From positions 29,112,120 to 29,176,119 of the forward strand of contig OZ026520.1 in assembly GCA_964019695.1 (NCBI GenBank): a stretch of 64,000 nucleotides of DNA, read 5' to 3'. The notes beneath the pieces are model-generated. The model was not told the DNA's origin. It searched no databases and was given only the letters and a program-made list of their open reading frames with translations. Shown here piece by piece: positions 12,401 to 27,400 of this stretch (its first letter is position 1; each line of letters opens with the position of its first letter). The position numbers and the translations under genes were made by a program. The stretch is from Loripinus fragilis. Lineage: Eukaryota > Mollusca > Bivalvia > Lucinida > Lucinidae.

Positions 12401-15400
12401 GTTATATGTACAACATACAAAAAAAATCAAGTTAATCTGAGACTATGCGTGCCGGACCCCTATTTAGATTTTTTGGTGGTTACAGAGAATTGCTCTTAAC
12501 TAAAGGCCTTCTCAACCATTTACCATCCCGCCCTCACACAAATAATAGATTTTTTTTTCTTGCTTGCCATTGACTTTGACTTCTATTTAAATAAAAAAAC
12601 CTTCCAGAAGTCCCTGAATACGCTGAGATGCAAAATAACATGATGATGTCACTTTAACTAAACATCGCCGTCACTTGACGACCGTTTGGAATTTCTGACC
12701 CAGGATAAAATATCAGATATCCAGTGTGCAAGAAAATGATATTTTTTGCTTGTGGGCTCATCTACTTACCAATTTGTAAACTAAGTTGTCCAAATTTCAT
12801 GCAGGATTTTTAACTAGTGTCTGTTTTAGATTATTTCATGGTTAATTTTGTTTGTTTTGTTGCTTTACGTCCCGAGTCAACAGCTATGGTCATGGCGGGA
12901 CTGTCAGTTCACCTAACCACATTTTTTCCTGGGCAAGCTTGAACAAGCAGTTAGCCAGTAATTTGTGTACATACTTTCGCTTGTAACTGACAATAACCCT
13001 TCTTGAATGATTCAGTGGAAGGGAGGAGAATGACCGTAGAAATTATTTCACGATCAATCTCCAGGAAAGTATGGGACCGAGCCGTGATCGAACTCGCGAC
13101 CCCTGGGTCTGTAGCCAGACACGTCACCGACTGCGCTACGCGGCCCTGTATTTCACGGTTGATAAGGTAAATTGTCTCAAGCAAAGTTGTTCATTATTTC
13201 AGCGGTGGGAATGGTGGTTCAGACAGTGGTGGTGCCTCTGGAGGAAGTGTCTATCTAGAAGCTGATGTGGCTCACGTAGGAGGTAAAACTTTTTGCTTGA
13301 ATCAGAAAACCATATCAACCCTTAAAGCGCCCCCATAATTTGCAGCAGATGACAATTTCAAGTTTTGCTGCTTTTTCAAAAATAACAAATAAGGCATGAT
13401 GTTACATGAGAATTGTCTGCTAGCAGACAATTCTCATGAAATATCATACCTTACTTTTTTGAAAATTAAGAGAGATTTCACAAAAAATTGTTGTCCGCTG
13501 CAGTTGTGATTGGCACTTTAAGGGTTAACCCTTTTACTTTTTACCTACTAGTATCGTCTGCTGATAACTTTTACAAAATGTACAGCCTGATCTGGATCCA
13601 ATTTGTTTGACACCCAGATGTTTTTTGAAAGAGTTGATTTAGAAAAAAAACAGCAGATGAAAAAAAAACATCAAAAAATTCCTAGGGGGCAAAGATTTAA
13701 AGCCCCAATCACAACAAAAAATTGCCTACTTTTGATATCTTTTCTGCAAACAGTGTAGAACCAGATCAGACTGCTTCTGTAAGTCTTCGAGCAGTCTGAT
13801 CTAGGTCCACACTGTTTGCCTCTTTACTAACATTAGTCAACAAGGTCAGCGTGTTAGGTAGGGGATAAATTTTTGGGCTCAGTAGCAAAGAAAAACACCA
13901 TAAGGCCCACAGTATTTAAATTTCTCAAATGAAACCTGTTTAACTGAAAGATTGTTGATGGGACGTAAAGAATCAAATCAAACAAACAAATGAAACCTCA
14001 AAAGAACTGTGTCAATGAGACAGTTCTTTTGAGCACCCAAAACAAATGTTCTCGGGTTGTTGTTTTTTTGTTGTGGGAGGGGGTGTTAAGGGGGGAGAGT
14101 ACTGAAGTCATCAAACATGTGTTGTAGTTATGAAAGTTACAGTGTAGGTTTGCTTGACCCTATTGCATTTAAAATGGCCACAGGAAATATTCTCAGGTTG
14201 ATTTACTTTGGTGGTGGGGTGGGGGGGGCTTGAGGGGACTCATCAAAAATGTGTTGTAGTTATGACAGTTACGGTGTAGGGGCCAGGGAGCGCAGTGGCT
14301 CAGTGGTAGAGTGCTTGACTAGAGACAGAGAGGCCCTAGGTTCGAGCCTCACTGGCGTCACTGCGTTGTGTCTTTGAGCAAGACACATTAATCATAGCTT
14401 ATTACTGGTTCATCCCAGGAAGACCAGTCCCTACATTACTGAAAGATTGTTGATTGGACTTAAAGAATCAAATCAAACAAACAAAAGTGTAGGGGCCAGC
14501 TCATAAGATAATTACAAGGGGCTTAATTGTTATCCTGCTAGTGTTATTTGCTGATAACTTTTGCAAGCAGTTTGGATCCCGACCAGTCCCGACAAAAAGT
14601 CCAGCCAGATCTGGGTCCAAACTGTTCAACACACTGATGGTATTCCTTGAAAGAATTTTTATCATACCCCTGACAAACTGTGTTTGCTGGGGTATACTGT
14701 TTCAGGGTGTCTGTCCATCAATTTTCCCGTCCGACCAATGGTAACGTTTTGTTTCCTAGACCTTGAAGACTAATTGTTGGAATTTCATCAAACCTTTCAA
14801 AAATATTCATATCTACAAGACATAGATATTTTTATAAAAAAGTAAGGGCTAGGGGCCGATTCTATTTGAGTTATTTCCCTTTATAATTCTAAATTGCTTT
14901 TTATATAGGGTTTATGCTTATGCTATGATAGTGCATACACGGGCTGATCAATTCCTATGAACTTAGACAATTTTCCCCTACTATGGCTTAGTGCCTTCAT
15001 GGGCCGATCAGCTCCTACCGCAGCTTTTGATGGAGCAACTTGATACTTTGTTTTCACAATGCAGACACATTCAATGAACATATATATGAAGGAGTTTGTG
15101 TCCAAATTTTTTTTGGAGGAAAAATGACAGCTGTGAGCACTTAGACAGTTTTCCCCTTATATGGCTTTTGTATACGCATAGATAGTGCCTTCATGTGCTG
15201 ATCAGCTCCTTTTGTTGGAGCAATTTGACATTTTGTTTTCACAATGTAGACACATTAAACACATGCATGAAGGAGTTTGATTCCAAAAAAATAATTCTTG
15301 ACAAAATGATGGCTATGAGAACTTAAGACAGTTTTTTCTAATATAACTTTTGTATGTTTTGTGCCTTCAAAGGTCGACCAATTCCTACCACAGCTTTTGA

Positions 15401-18400
15401 TGAATTAATACAATATTTCACATACACAATGTAAACATATTAACATATGCATGAAGGAGTTTGGTGCAAAAAAAATATTCTTTTACAGAATTTCATCTAT
15501 GAGAACAATTTTTCCTTTATAAGCTTTGATATATTCAGATGTGATGTTTTCTGTGCATTTTATCTTAACCCTTAAAGCACCACCTATAATTTGCAGCAGA
15601 CGACAATTTAAGATTTTGCTGCTTTTTTAAAAATAACAAATAAGGCATGATATTTCATACCTTATCTTTTTGAAAATTGAAAAGATGTCGCAAAATTTGT
15701 CGTCTGCTGCAGTTGTGATTGCACTTTAAGGATTAACAAATGTTACAGATTGCCAACTTAAAGATCAGTTGTACTGATTCTACAGAAGCCTTTTCAAAAT
15801 TAAGGTTTGCTGGTTTGAATCATCACTTGCCAAAACTAAGTGTTTTTTCACTGACCCTTACTGTGCATGGGGTATCTAATAAATGTTGCTTTATTGACTC
15901 TTTTTTCATTTGAAAAAGTTGATTTTAAAAATCATCAGACCACAATTTATTGTACAACATTTCTCTGAATGCAGAGTTAAATAAAATTTCATTTGCTGTA
16001 GGTTACATTCATACTAATGGTGGAAGTTCTACAAAGGCCGGAGGAGGAGGTGGTCTTATTGGGATAGTGTACACACAAGGGTATGTGGCTGCGGAAATGA
16101 CGGCGTATGGTGGCTCTGGAGGGCTTGATAATGCTGCCGCAGGTGTGATCTACATCAAGAATAGTGAATTCATTAAAAAGGTTACTAACCATTTGTATAA
16201 CCTTAACCAATTTAGCGTCCTTATCATTTGGATGAATCCATTTTGAATTTAAGGGTTGTTTGGTGGTAAATTTCAATCTCATTCAGTTTTTAAAAGTATA
16301 TTTTGTAAACAAACTGTGCAAAACCTGATCAGATGCCGCATTCTGCGGCATGTGATCTGATTTTTCACGGTTTGCCGATGTCCCACAAAAAGGACGCTAG
16401 GCTTTAATGGGTTAAAGTGCTGCAAAAATACATCTGAAAATGTCATCCAGATGCAGCATATGTATGCTAAAATTATTGACAAATGTAAGTAAAGAGACAA
16501 ATAATGTGGACCCAGATCAGACTGCTCCTACAGATAATATCTAAAATCATGTTATGAGATTTCCAACAATGTGGTATGTGCGACCAGCAAAGCCTCAGAT
16601 CAGCCTGCGCATATGCACATTACTTGATGTTTCCTTGCAGGGGACCTTAAAATTAACCTTGAAACTGATACATGGTCATTTTTCTATAGTTCCTTTGTAA
16701 AATTCCATGGTAAAAATAATTTAGGAGCCACAACATGACCGTGGATCAATAAAGAACATGAAGGAATAATATGACTTATGAAATTCCTTATACCACTGTT
16801 AAAATGATATTTACCCAGTCAAATGCACAACTGCATCCCATATACTGACAAAAAGATTTCACAGTCAATACTCAGAAAATGCTAGTTTCGTCCTCAGATT
16901 TTAGGGTGAAACTAGAAAGGATGGGTAATTCTTCCCAAAGCATTCCTACAGGATGAGTGCTTTGGGAAAAATTACTCGTCCTTTCTAGATTTCATGTGTA
17001 ATTACGAGCGGACGAGTGGAATTTTTGTTCCCTGAAATCCATTATAATGAGGTGTGTTATAAAGGGACTGGATTGTAATTAAAGTTTCATTCTCCTTGCA
17101 GGCAACTATAAACAGTAATCTTGACACTGATGCGGTTTCCACACTAGTTGTTGATCCAACCATGGTTTTGGTTGGTTCTGGCCAGTTAAGCACAGTGGAG
17201 ATAATTGGTCCAGCTATTGCAGGATTTCTTCCGCGAGCCAACCCACCTCAGTTGACAGTATCCATAACAACCATAACTGGTACTGCAGAATCCCTATTCA
17301 GAATTGGACAAAATATCATCGTTGCCTGGGGTGATGACTCGGAACTTCATATTGATTCACCCATACATGTGGACGAATATGGAACCCTAACCCTACCAGA
17401 GACAATTTATATTGAAAATGGGGGCAAGTTAGATGTTTGTGGTACACTAACATCAGATACGAGAAGTATCACATCTCGAGATGGTGGTGAGGTACGGTTT
17501 TCAGGTTCAGCAACATCTATTGATGTTTATGAACTTCTCATTGATTATAAGGGGCATCTTGGGCCCTCAGCCTACAGCACTGATTCATCGGCAAAGTTCT
17601 CAATCAAAACAGCATTTTATAATACGTCTTCAGATTTTAATGTGGACAGCAGTAAAATTTCAATCAGCGCAGGAACTAAAGGTGAACTAAGCAAGATTGG
17701 TTCTGCTCTTACAAACACAACCTGTAAGGATAAAGGTAACCTTGAACTGAAAAGGAACCAGTATTGTGAGATAACGACAGGAACCTTTAACTATGGTACA
17801 ATAACACTTCACCCGGGATCTGACTTAAGAATCCTTGGACATGCATCTGGTACGAAAAAAACAACAATTACGGCTGACAATATAGTTGTCATGTTCCAAG
17901 CTAAAATCTCAAGTATTGGTAAAGGGTTCCAGTCCGGAGGCCCGGGAGCACCCTCAGTATCAGACCAAGGGGCCTCTCACGGAGGCGGAGGACTTGCATA
18001 TGGAAAGGTTAATGCTCCCATGGAATATGGCAGTAATGCTAAAGGTGCCACGGCAAGCAGTAAGCGTGGCGGAGGACAGATCAAACTGGATGTTAAATAT
18101 TCTCTAACTGTTGATGGTGAGATTGACGTCAGTGCTCAAGAGAAAGGATCAGGTGGATCAGTCTACATCATTGCTGCAGAGATGAGTGGCTTCGGTACAA
18201 TCACAGCAGATGGTGGATCTGGCGGTGGTGGCGGTGGCAGGATTGCTCTAAAAATAGACAATACATATTCATACACTGGTGACTTCTCAGTCCAAGGAGG
18301 CACTGATAGCTCAGGAAAAAAGACTTCAGCAGGTTGGTACATATGAGAATGTAACGGCAGCCCTACCCATAAGAGTGTGTTATTAATTTTTTTTTCTTAT

Positions 18401-21400
18401 TTCTCAACCAAAACATGTTTGTGGGTACTCAAAAGAACCATCTCAATGAGCACCCAAAACAAATGTTTAAACTGATGGATAGTAAAATATTTACAATTTT
18501 CTCCTAAAAGATCCGTAATATGTACCTCATACAGAGAAAAACTGTATTTGGGATATGGGACCAGTCTATACTTAAACCAGTCTGCTCAAATACAGAGCCA
18601 AGGGAGCACAGTGGCTCAGTGGTAGAGTGATTGACTCGAGACAGAGGGGCTGCGGGTACGAGCCTCATCGGCATCATTGCGTTGAGGTCCTTGAGCAAGA
18701 CACATTTATCTTAGCTTAGTACTGGTTCAAACCCAGGAAGACCCGTCCCTGTTTAACTGAAATATTGTTGATGGGACATAAAGAATCAAATAAAACAACA
18801 AATACAGAGCCTAGCTAATGTATCGAAATTGTTCATGTAGCAAGTTTTTAGCTGTTACACTTTTCAGATCCAGAGAGAGAATAAACAAGTGATCAGGATG
18901 ATCCGACAGCGTAAATATACAGAGTGTCGGTGCCTTCATTGTTTGCATGCAGCAAAGTGAGGTTTTACTGCTAGGAGGCCCATATATTGCTATATCAGCA
19001 ATGTCATGCTATATCTGATGAATACTTCCCATAACACATAGGGCCAGTTAAGCAAAATATTTGAGCGTAAAATTGGGATTATTTTCGAATCCATCTGTTT
19101 AAACATGTATTTTGGGTGCTCAAAAGAATCGTCTCATCGAGACAGTTCTTTTGAGTACCTACAACAAATGTTTGGTTGAGAAAGAAAAATAATAATTTTC
19201 AGCTACGCACTCTTATCTGGGGGCCTGTAACAGTTTTTAACATGAGAAAATGTGTTGACAGATTATTGCACTCATTGTCATATTTATGCATTATATACTC
19301 AAACAAAAAAGAAACGTCCGATTTTCATGCTACTGTGTCTTTCGATTCAGCTAAGATGTTGCAACAAAAATAAAACCAAAATGTTAATCAAACGTCCGAC
19401 ACACAAAACAGGGTAATTATTTGATTTTATCTTCTGATCTTGAAGGGTTATTAAACGTAATGTGTACACAGCTTTTTCCATTATCATCAAAAAGTTAATC
19501 ATCAAAACGTGACACATTTAAGTTAAATGGCAACCAGAAGTGTCCGACGATGAAAAAACATCTAAAAATCCCAAGTCTGCTTATTGAACGAACGAAATTG
19601 CAGTTCCAAATCATTCATTTACAAAATTATCTAAAATTACCTCCCTTTGAATTAAACAAATAATAAAGTAAGAACTTTCAAATCTCCTTAACCTAACATC
19701 ATTTTGAGACCGTTTTTGTTTTAATTTGTTGTGTTTGTTTATGACAACAATTACACAATAGAGAAAAACAAAAACTATAGCTGATATCGGGCATCAAAGG
19801 TTCACTAAATCTGTGTTTTATACCACACCCCTTCCTGCAAAAATCATCAGATAATTTCCATTATCAATTGTTTTGATGCTGATTAGTCTTAATTACTGTT
19901 TAAATGCTTTTGACGGCGAAAAAACATCAAATTTGTTCGATTTTATTGATTATCAAAATGTTGGACCAATAATGAATTTTCTGAGTGTTTTCACGCATGC
20001 TCGTGATCGATGTTTTGTGATGTCAGAGTATGTTACAAACAAATGACTGTGGCGGAAAAAGCAATGCGTGTAACTAGCCAGCTTATCTCACAAGAGAGTT
20101 TGCTCAGTGATGTTTAAATGTGCTTGAACGGTTCGGGATTATGACGGACACACAAGCTATTGATGTTGTGACTTTTGAGTTTAAGGGTACTCGTGCTCGC
20201 TGCTTTTTCAGCGGCTCTATTGATTATCAAATGGATTACTCTTAGGTACAAATTATTACTAAATGATCAAAGTGTGTAAGGTGAAAATTTGAATGAAATG
20301 CGTTCATCCATTTGGAACTGGCAGGCATAAACGTCAAGCGGACATAACTTTATTGTTTCAGTATATAATGTGAAATCAATCGTTCCAAAATGAAACAAAA
20401 CTCCATGAAATCAACAGGAAATCAATAATTACCAATAAAATCTAATTTAATGGAATCTGAATTCATCGTGGGTGAATCTTTTGAAAGTTCCAGCATCCCC
20501 GGGCGGGAGATGTGATATATGTAAGAGGTGAGTTGCAGTGTCTTACTGTCACAATAGTTCCCCAGTACTTAGATCACCATTCTGGGTAATCCCAGGCGTG
20601 ATCCATTATGTACCCACTGCATTCATCATTGGTGAATGCAGTGGGTACAGAATGGATTACACCTGGGTTACCGAGGATGTTAGATCACTAGATCACACAA
20701 AATTGGAATTATAAGCAATAAATTTCATTTTTGTGTGAATTTATTCAGTGTTTTAAACTCTGTTATATCTTACAAAGTTAACATAAGGCCTTCAGGCTCT
20801 ATGTTGAGTTTGTGACTGATTGCCAGAGTTTACACACCATTTAAATCTACAAAAATCATTTTGTGTATTATATTAGTCTTTTTTATGATTTAGATAAAAT
20901 TGTCCAGATTTTTGAATTTTCTAACTTAAACCTGTTCTTTTGTCTGTTTCAGGCACAGTATATATAGATCAGCCTGGTTCCAAGAAACTTATAGTGTCTG
21001 GTGGTGCAACGGAAACTGTTCTGAAATCATCCATGGGGATCCCTCAACCACTTGAACAACTAAGTATTGAGCATGGGGCAGTAGTCAAGATTGACTCTGA
21101 TCTTACTATTGAAGAGTTGTTATGGTCTGAGACAAGTGCTGATGAAATCTGCAAGCTTATTGTTGGGAAAGACAATACTTTGACTGTAACCACACTTGGT
21201 GATGCACATAAAGGTGTTTCCTGCAATATTGAAATAGAAGATGGCTCTGCTCTATCTGGTGATACATTACTTGTCGCAGGAACAAGTCCTAAACTTGATG
21301 TTTCTGGTCATTTGGATGTTAACAGTTTGACAATCTACAATAAAGGGATCTTCAATGTCGCCAGCACAGCTGAGCTCTCTTGTCGCTCATTGACTCTGTC

Positions 21401-24400
21401 TGCTTGGTCAGTTACACAGGTCGAGCTGGAAAGTCTTCCCAGTTTTGAGGATTTGGTTATAGGATTTGAAGCAGAAGTAAATTTCCAACATGAATTGGTT
21501 GAATTACAAGTGACTAAGTTACAGATGGACTCAGGATCAAAGCTAACAGTGTTAAGTGCAAGCAAAACTGTAACTATAGATGCAACAGAAGTAATTTTAC
21601 ATGATTCTTCCAGTATTGATGTGAGTCAGGGTGGAGATGTAGCTGGTCTTGGAGTAGGATCAAATGGTAAAGGAGCAAGTCATGGAGGAGAAGGTGGTGG
21701 GAATTCTGGAAATGCTTATGGTAAAAGTAAAAATCCTACAGACAAAGGCAGTGGAAATGATGCGACTGGTGGTGGTGGTGTCATAACTATTAACACAGCT
21801 ACTGCCATTCTTGATGGCAATATTATCAGTGATGGTAAAGATTCATCCAGTGGAGGATCTATCTATATATCTGCTACAACATCCATAGAAGGCCATGGTT
21901 ACATGTCTGCATCTGGTGGTGATGGAGGGGAAAATGGTGGAGGTGGTGGTAGAATCGCTCTTATCACTCAAAAGTTTACATCTTTTCACGGTAAAGTAGT
22001 CAGCTATGGTGGTTCAGGCACATCTCATCATGGAGCAGCAGGAACTATTTATGAAGAATATGTTCAGTCTGGCAACACAATTAAAAACTTAATACTGGAT
22101 AACAACAACAAAGAAACTGATGCATTAACTGTTGTTATTGGTGTGAATGATGTGACAGAATTAAAAATATTTGGACATGCCAATGCTATGTTTGGTGAAA
22201 GCTCCACTAATCCCATTGTACTTAGGAGAATTACAGGTGATTACACAAGTGTTCTCACTTTGAAATACGGTCAAAGGATGGAAATAGCAACAGCTTATGG
22301 TACCATTTATCCATATGCTCTACAGTGTAAACTAGTTGTAACTGAGAACACAAGTGTTAAAACCTCACCAAAGCTGTATCTTAAAGGTGGTGGTTCTAAC
22401 TCTAACAACTTGGAACTAAGTGGAACCATCAGTAATTTACAAGAGCTAGTCATTGCATCTGGAGGACGAGCTGTAATATATAGTACCAGTCAAACTGGAT
22501 CAGAACCTGTCGGCACATTATCTCTCAATAAATTAGATATAATGACAGGTGGTAAACTCTTCCTTGCTACAGATACCATGGACCAGTACACTTTAAAGGT
22601 AACAAATGGTTTAGATATCAAATATGATGGAAATTTGACAGCTAGAAACCTTTTAATTACAAACACTCCATATTTACAAGTGGCAGACAATGGCTTATTG
22701 AATGTAGATGGTGGATCACTAGATGGCAGTGCTGGCAATGGAGAGAACGGTGCAGGTGCTAGCCATGGTGGTGCAGGTGGTGCATCTGATGTTGGTGTGG
22801 AACCTAGTGTACAATATGTAGGTGAATTACATTCTGCAACAGAGGCTGGTTCTGTTGGTGGTGACTTTGCTGAAGGTATTGGTGGTGCAGGTGGTGGCAT
22901 ACTGAAAATATCCCAAGTAATGTCATTGACCCTGAATGGCAAGATCAGTGCTGATGGTAAACCTGGAGTATCAGGAGGAGGAGGTGGCAGTGGTGGGGCT
23001 ATCAGTCTTACAGATATAACAGATATAAGTGGATCAGGCACCCTGTCAGTGAAAGGTGGTCATTCAGATAGTGGAGGAGGAGGAGGTGGAGGCAGGATCA
23101 AGTTGGAGGTAACAGGTAATGATAAGTTTGAAGGTGATTACAGTCTACAGGGTGGATCATCTATTGATGGAGGTGCAGGGGGGTCAGGTACAGCTTCAAT
23201 ACGTTCTGGCACAACAGTCAACGTTTACATTGATAATTCCGACATTTCTGGTGCAGATGCTGCTATTGATGGCAAAACTGTAATTCATCTTGAAGGAGAG
23301 ACTTATTCCTATGTGGATAAATTAGATATTGGGGATGGCACAATTGTTCACTTTATCACAGAACACCTTCATTTCAAGGCCAAATCTCTTCCATGTGGAG
23401 CTGGTAGCATGGTTATAGTTGATGATAATGTTACCTTCAGTGCTGATACAGACCAAGATTACAGCATCCTTCATTGTAGCTTCGACCTCTATGAAAAGGG
23501 GGAACTAAGGTTGGCTCCAGCAGTCGAACTAGCAGGAGAAAAGAATCAATTTGCAGGTATGTTTTCAAAATGTTTAGAATAGATATGGCCATCAGGCTAA
23601 ATATAAATATTTAGGATACATATGTCCATTTTTCTAAATTTTAGTGTTTAAGGCTAAATAATGTCATGTGCTAACTAATTTTTAGAATTTATATGGTCAT
23701 GAGTCTCAGTATTAATGTTTAGATTTGATATGGTCATGTGTTTTAACATCAATGTTTAGGGTAAATATGGCCACACGTCTCAATGTTAATGTTCAGGTTA
23801 AATATGGCCATGTGTCTCAATGTTAATGTTAAGGTTTAATATGGCCATGTGTCTCAATGTTAATGTTAAGGTTAAATATGGCCATGTGTCTCAATGTTAA
23901 TGTTCAGGTTAAATATGGCCATGTGTCTCAATGTTAATGTTAAGGTTTAATATGGCCATGTGTCTCAATATAAATGTTATGGTTAAATATGTCAATATGT
24001 CCAAAGTTAATGTTCAGGCAAATATGGCCTTGTGTATCATTATGCATGTTAAGGTTAAATATGGCCTTGTGTAACAAAATACATGTTATGAGCCGTGACA
24101 TGAGATTTTCCAACAATGTGTGCAGTCTGATCAGAGCCTTTGCTAGTCGCTTGAATATTCTATGAGTGTTCAACTACTGACTTAACACCATTTGGAGTTT
24201 CTAAGCTTAATAGGAGGCTGCAGAGGCTCGTCTGAGTCTACACTTGTCAAAATGCCACATTGTTGGAAGCCACATGTCACGGCTCATATGGTTTAATCAC
24301 CTCTTTGCCTGCTAGCGTCCTCTTCTGATAACCTTTGCAAACAGTTTGGACCCAGATCAGACCTAACATTGTGTTGGGCCTGGTCTGGATCAAAACTTAC

Positions 24401-27400
24401 AGTTTGATGGTATATTTGAAAGAATTTTTCAAGAAAGTTGATTTTGAAAAAAAAAATTGAGCAGATGACAAAAAAACATGCGAAATTACCCAGAAGGCAA
24501 AAAGTCAATATCAAGATAGGATATATATACTAGCCAAAAGTTCTAACCGGCCACCTGCATTTTATTGTTTTTCTACAAAATGTAAAATGACATGATTACA
24601 CTTTTTGCACCTCAAAATAGCCAGACGTGTCATGTACCCTAGACAGTAAAGATATTGGCAACATTTTCAACAGTTCATGCAGGATGCCCATTTGAACTGT
24701 GGTACCCCCATTTTTAAAATTCGCATTTTGGCACAATTTGTAAGTCATGACTTGTTGAAATAACCCACTTTCACACGCGAAACCTTTTCAGTTCAAAAGC
24801 CGAACTCATATTGAACACTATAGTGCTAAAATGAACACTCCATCTGCATGAGACTTGTTATTATTGGCCGAAGTGTTGAAAATTACCCCACCATCCAGTG
24901 CAAGTTCTTGTGAATTTTAAAATTGAGGGTATGTGTATTCGGCAAAGCCTCCCGGATACAATTGTAAGAATGTTGCTACGCCGTTTTCTGGTATCATTTA
25001 CTAATTGACTGGCCTTTTCGGGAATGAAAATGAAATCAAGATTGTGATTAAAGCTTTTAAGAAAATCGATAAAAACACACGTGGCCGGTTAGAACTTTTG
25101 ACTAGTATATATTTTCAGGTTAACCCTTAAAGGGCCAAGAAAAAAATGCATCTGATAATGTTGTCTGCTGAAGTCGTCTGCTGCAAATAATTGCCTAGCA
25201 TTACTGACGAATTAAGTATAGAAGTAAACAGCGTGGACCAAGAACAGACTGCTCCTATAGGAGCAGTCTGATCTGGGTCCACACTGTTTGCCATAGAGGC
25301 TTCTTAAACATTTCAGCAGACGAGAAAGAAGACGACTTTTGTTGCGATTGGCGCATTAAGGGTTAAATAAGTATTCTGTCATGTCTTCTTTTTTCAGGAA
25401 CCCTGACAAATATAAGGACCCTGGTTGTAGGATCTGGGCAGAAACTGACATTGTCCTCAAATTTAAAGACCGCTACATTCAGCAACAACAAATACACCCT
25501 TATATCTGACCAAGGAGCCTATACATTTACACAGCTTACAGTGAAGTATAATGCAGAGACCATCTTTGAAGAAACTGAACATCAGATAAGTTTTTACAGG
25601 ATTGAACTAAACTACGGCGCAACATTAGTCGGCAAAAACCTTAACTTGGCAGCCAACTTCTTTGATGCTCATCCAGGGTCTACTCTTAATATGACAGGGA
25701 TGGGATTTGCAGCTGAAGAAGGTCCTGGAAAGGGTAAAACGGTATGTCTCCTTAACTCTTAGCCCCTGGGTAATTTTTCATGCTTTTTGTCGTCTGCTGA
25801 ATTTGTTCAAAATCAACATTTTTGAAAGATTCTTTCAGGATTCCTTTGGAGTGTCAAACAGTTTTGATCAAAAAGTTTGGAACCAGATCAGGCCGACATT
25901 TTGTCGGGCCTCATCTGGTTCCAAACTTTTTGCAATGTTTATCACCAGACGGCTTGAAGGAAACGAGTTAACCCCTTTCCCACCAGTTAAAACTTTTAGC
26001 CTATTCTCTCTCTCTACTGCTTTTTGTTGTAATCTGCTCCTCTCATCCGCTTATGTTCTTAGGCAGCCTATATTGCAAACAGTAATGAGTATGGACCCAG
26101 ATCAGATCAGACTACTCTCTTGGGTTCATAGTGTTTGCATCCATGATCAAAAGAAGTCTGAAGTGCATTTGAATCTTGTGTTTAACATAAAATGACATGT
26201 GAAAAAAAGTGTCTTGTTTTCTGAGAAGATAGTAGTTATCCAATGGGATATTCTCAGTGTATTCAGGAACCTTGGGAGGTGTTTATAAAAAATGAAAATG
26301 CAGAATTTAATGATGAGCAAGAAAAAGATCCATTATTGGTATGAAGAAGGATAGAAAAATCTGTGCCTCATGATCACCCGTTGTCATCACTTGGCACGCC
26401 TCAGGTGCCAAAAGGTGATTCTCAGGACGAGTTTTTAGTCCCACCCTCACACTTGTGATAGATTCTTATAGTCTTAACCAGTATCTACTACCAAACTAGG
26501 TATGTGTATGAGCAGTGAAGGCTCTAGCTAGACTTCTCATTTGAGTAGGTTTGTCTGAGTATTTTCTGGCTGCACCTTCTCCAGGAGCTCTATAATATAA
26601 CCCTGCGGATGAGATTTTGGTACTTATTGCATTTTAGAGCAATGAAGGCTCATGTGAGTCTGTTCATATGTGCAAACTTGCCAGAGCCTTCACTGCTCAT
26701 ACACACAAAGTATGTATGTGGGTGAATATTCAGACCAAAATTTAGACTTTTAACCACACTGGATACATTATCAGCAATTGTGTTTAACCTTTCCTTCATG
26801 AATATTCACGCTAGGCTCTACCCTCAATGAATAATAATATAAATAAACTATCATGTTGGTACATATATAGAACAAAAAAACTACTTGTCAGGTCCACATG
26901 TGTTGTAGGATCAAATATATCATTTCCATGAGCAAGCAGAGTAGACCCTGATCAGGCAGCTCTTAAAAGAGCTGCCTGATCTGGGTCTGCTCTGTTTGCA
27001 AAACTGATTTATTAAAAGGCCTCTCTATGAGGTAAAGGGTTAAAGGTTTTTGCTTTTAAGGGAGAAGTAGCAAATCTCTTGTACTTTTCCTTATATTGTT
27101 AGGTGGATTCTATCGGGACTGGTGCAGGCCATGGTGCCCCAGGTGGCTCTGATTCCGGTACAGATGGTGGCGTCACATACGACATGACACGTCTACCAAA
27201 CCAACAAGGCAGCGGTGGTGGCAGCGGTAGCAGTGGAGTGGGTGGTGCAGGAGGGGGCTATTTCAAGGCAGAAATCTTTGAGACACTCACTGTTGATGGT
27301 AAGAAAATACAGTAAAACCTGTCTTAAGCGGCCACTCAAAAAGAACACAAAAATTGGTTTTCAATACGGATATCCCATAATGCAGGTCAAAAGTATTGCA

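Larger units (their letters stand above)
7705..13202 (+). other. Remainder of intron 1
   Basis: No exon-like segment was seen. It contains a MITE with GGATCCAG-type ends (8403-8545), a hairpin copy (9178-9260), diverged tandem repeats (10190-10750), a TGAATAATG-rich foldback (10753-11069), AT-rich unassigned sequence and a SINE (12846-13146). Near 12470-12500 a segment is the reverse complement of 552-578 (CAATTCTCTGTAACCACCAA). Confidence 0.5.

Noticed and set aside
13050..13146. tRNA gene on the minus strand
   Set aside because: The tRNA-like head is followed by a SINE body and CAAA-rich tail, and sister copies exist at 39919, 40588 and 40839.
22490..23041. 183-codon minus-strand Pro-rich frame
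   Set aside because: Antisense shadow of the glycine-rich exon 5; Gly codons GGN/GGT read as Pro/Thr on the other strand.
25742..26195. Open frame running on after exon 6 (25707-26195)
   Set aside because: It crosses a good donor and enters a foldback MITE; the frame differs from that of exon 6.
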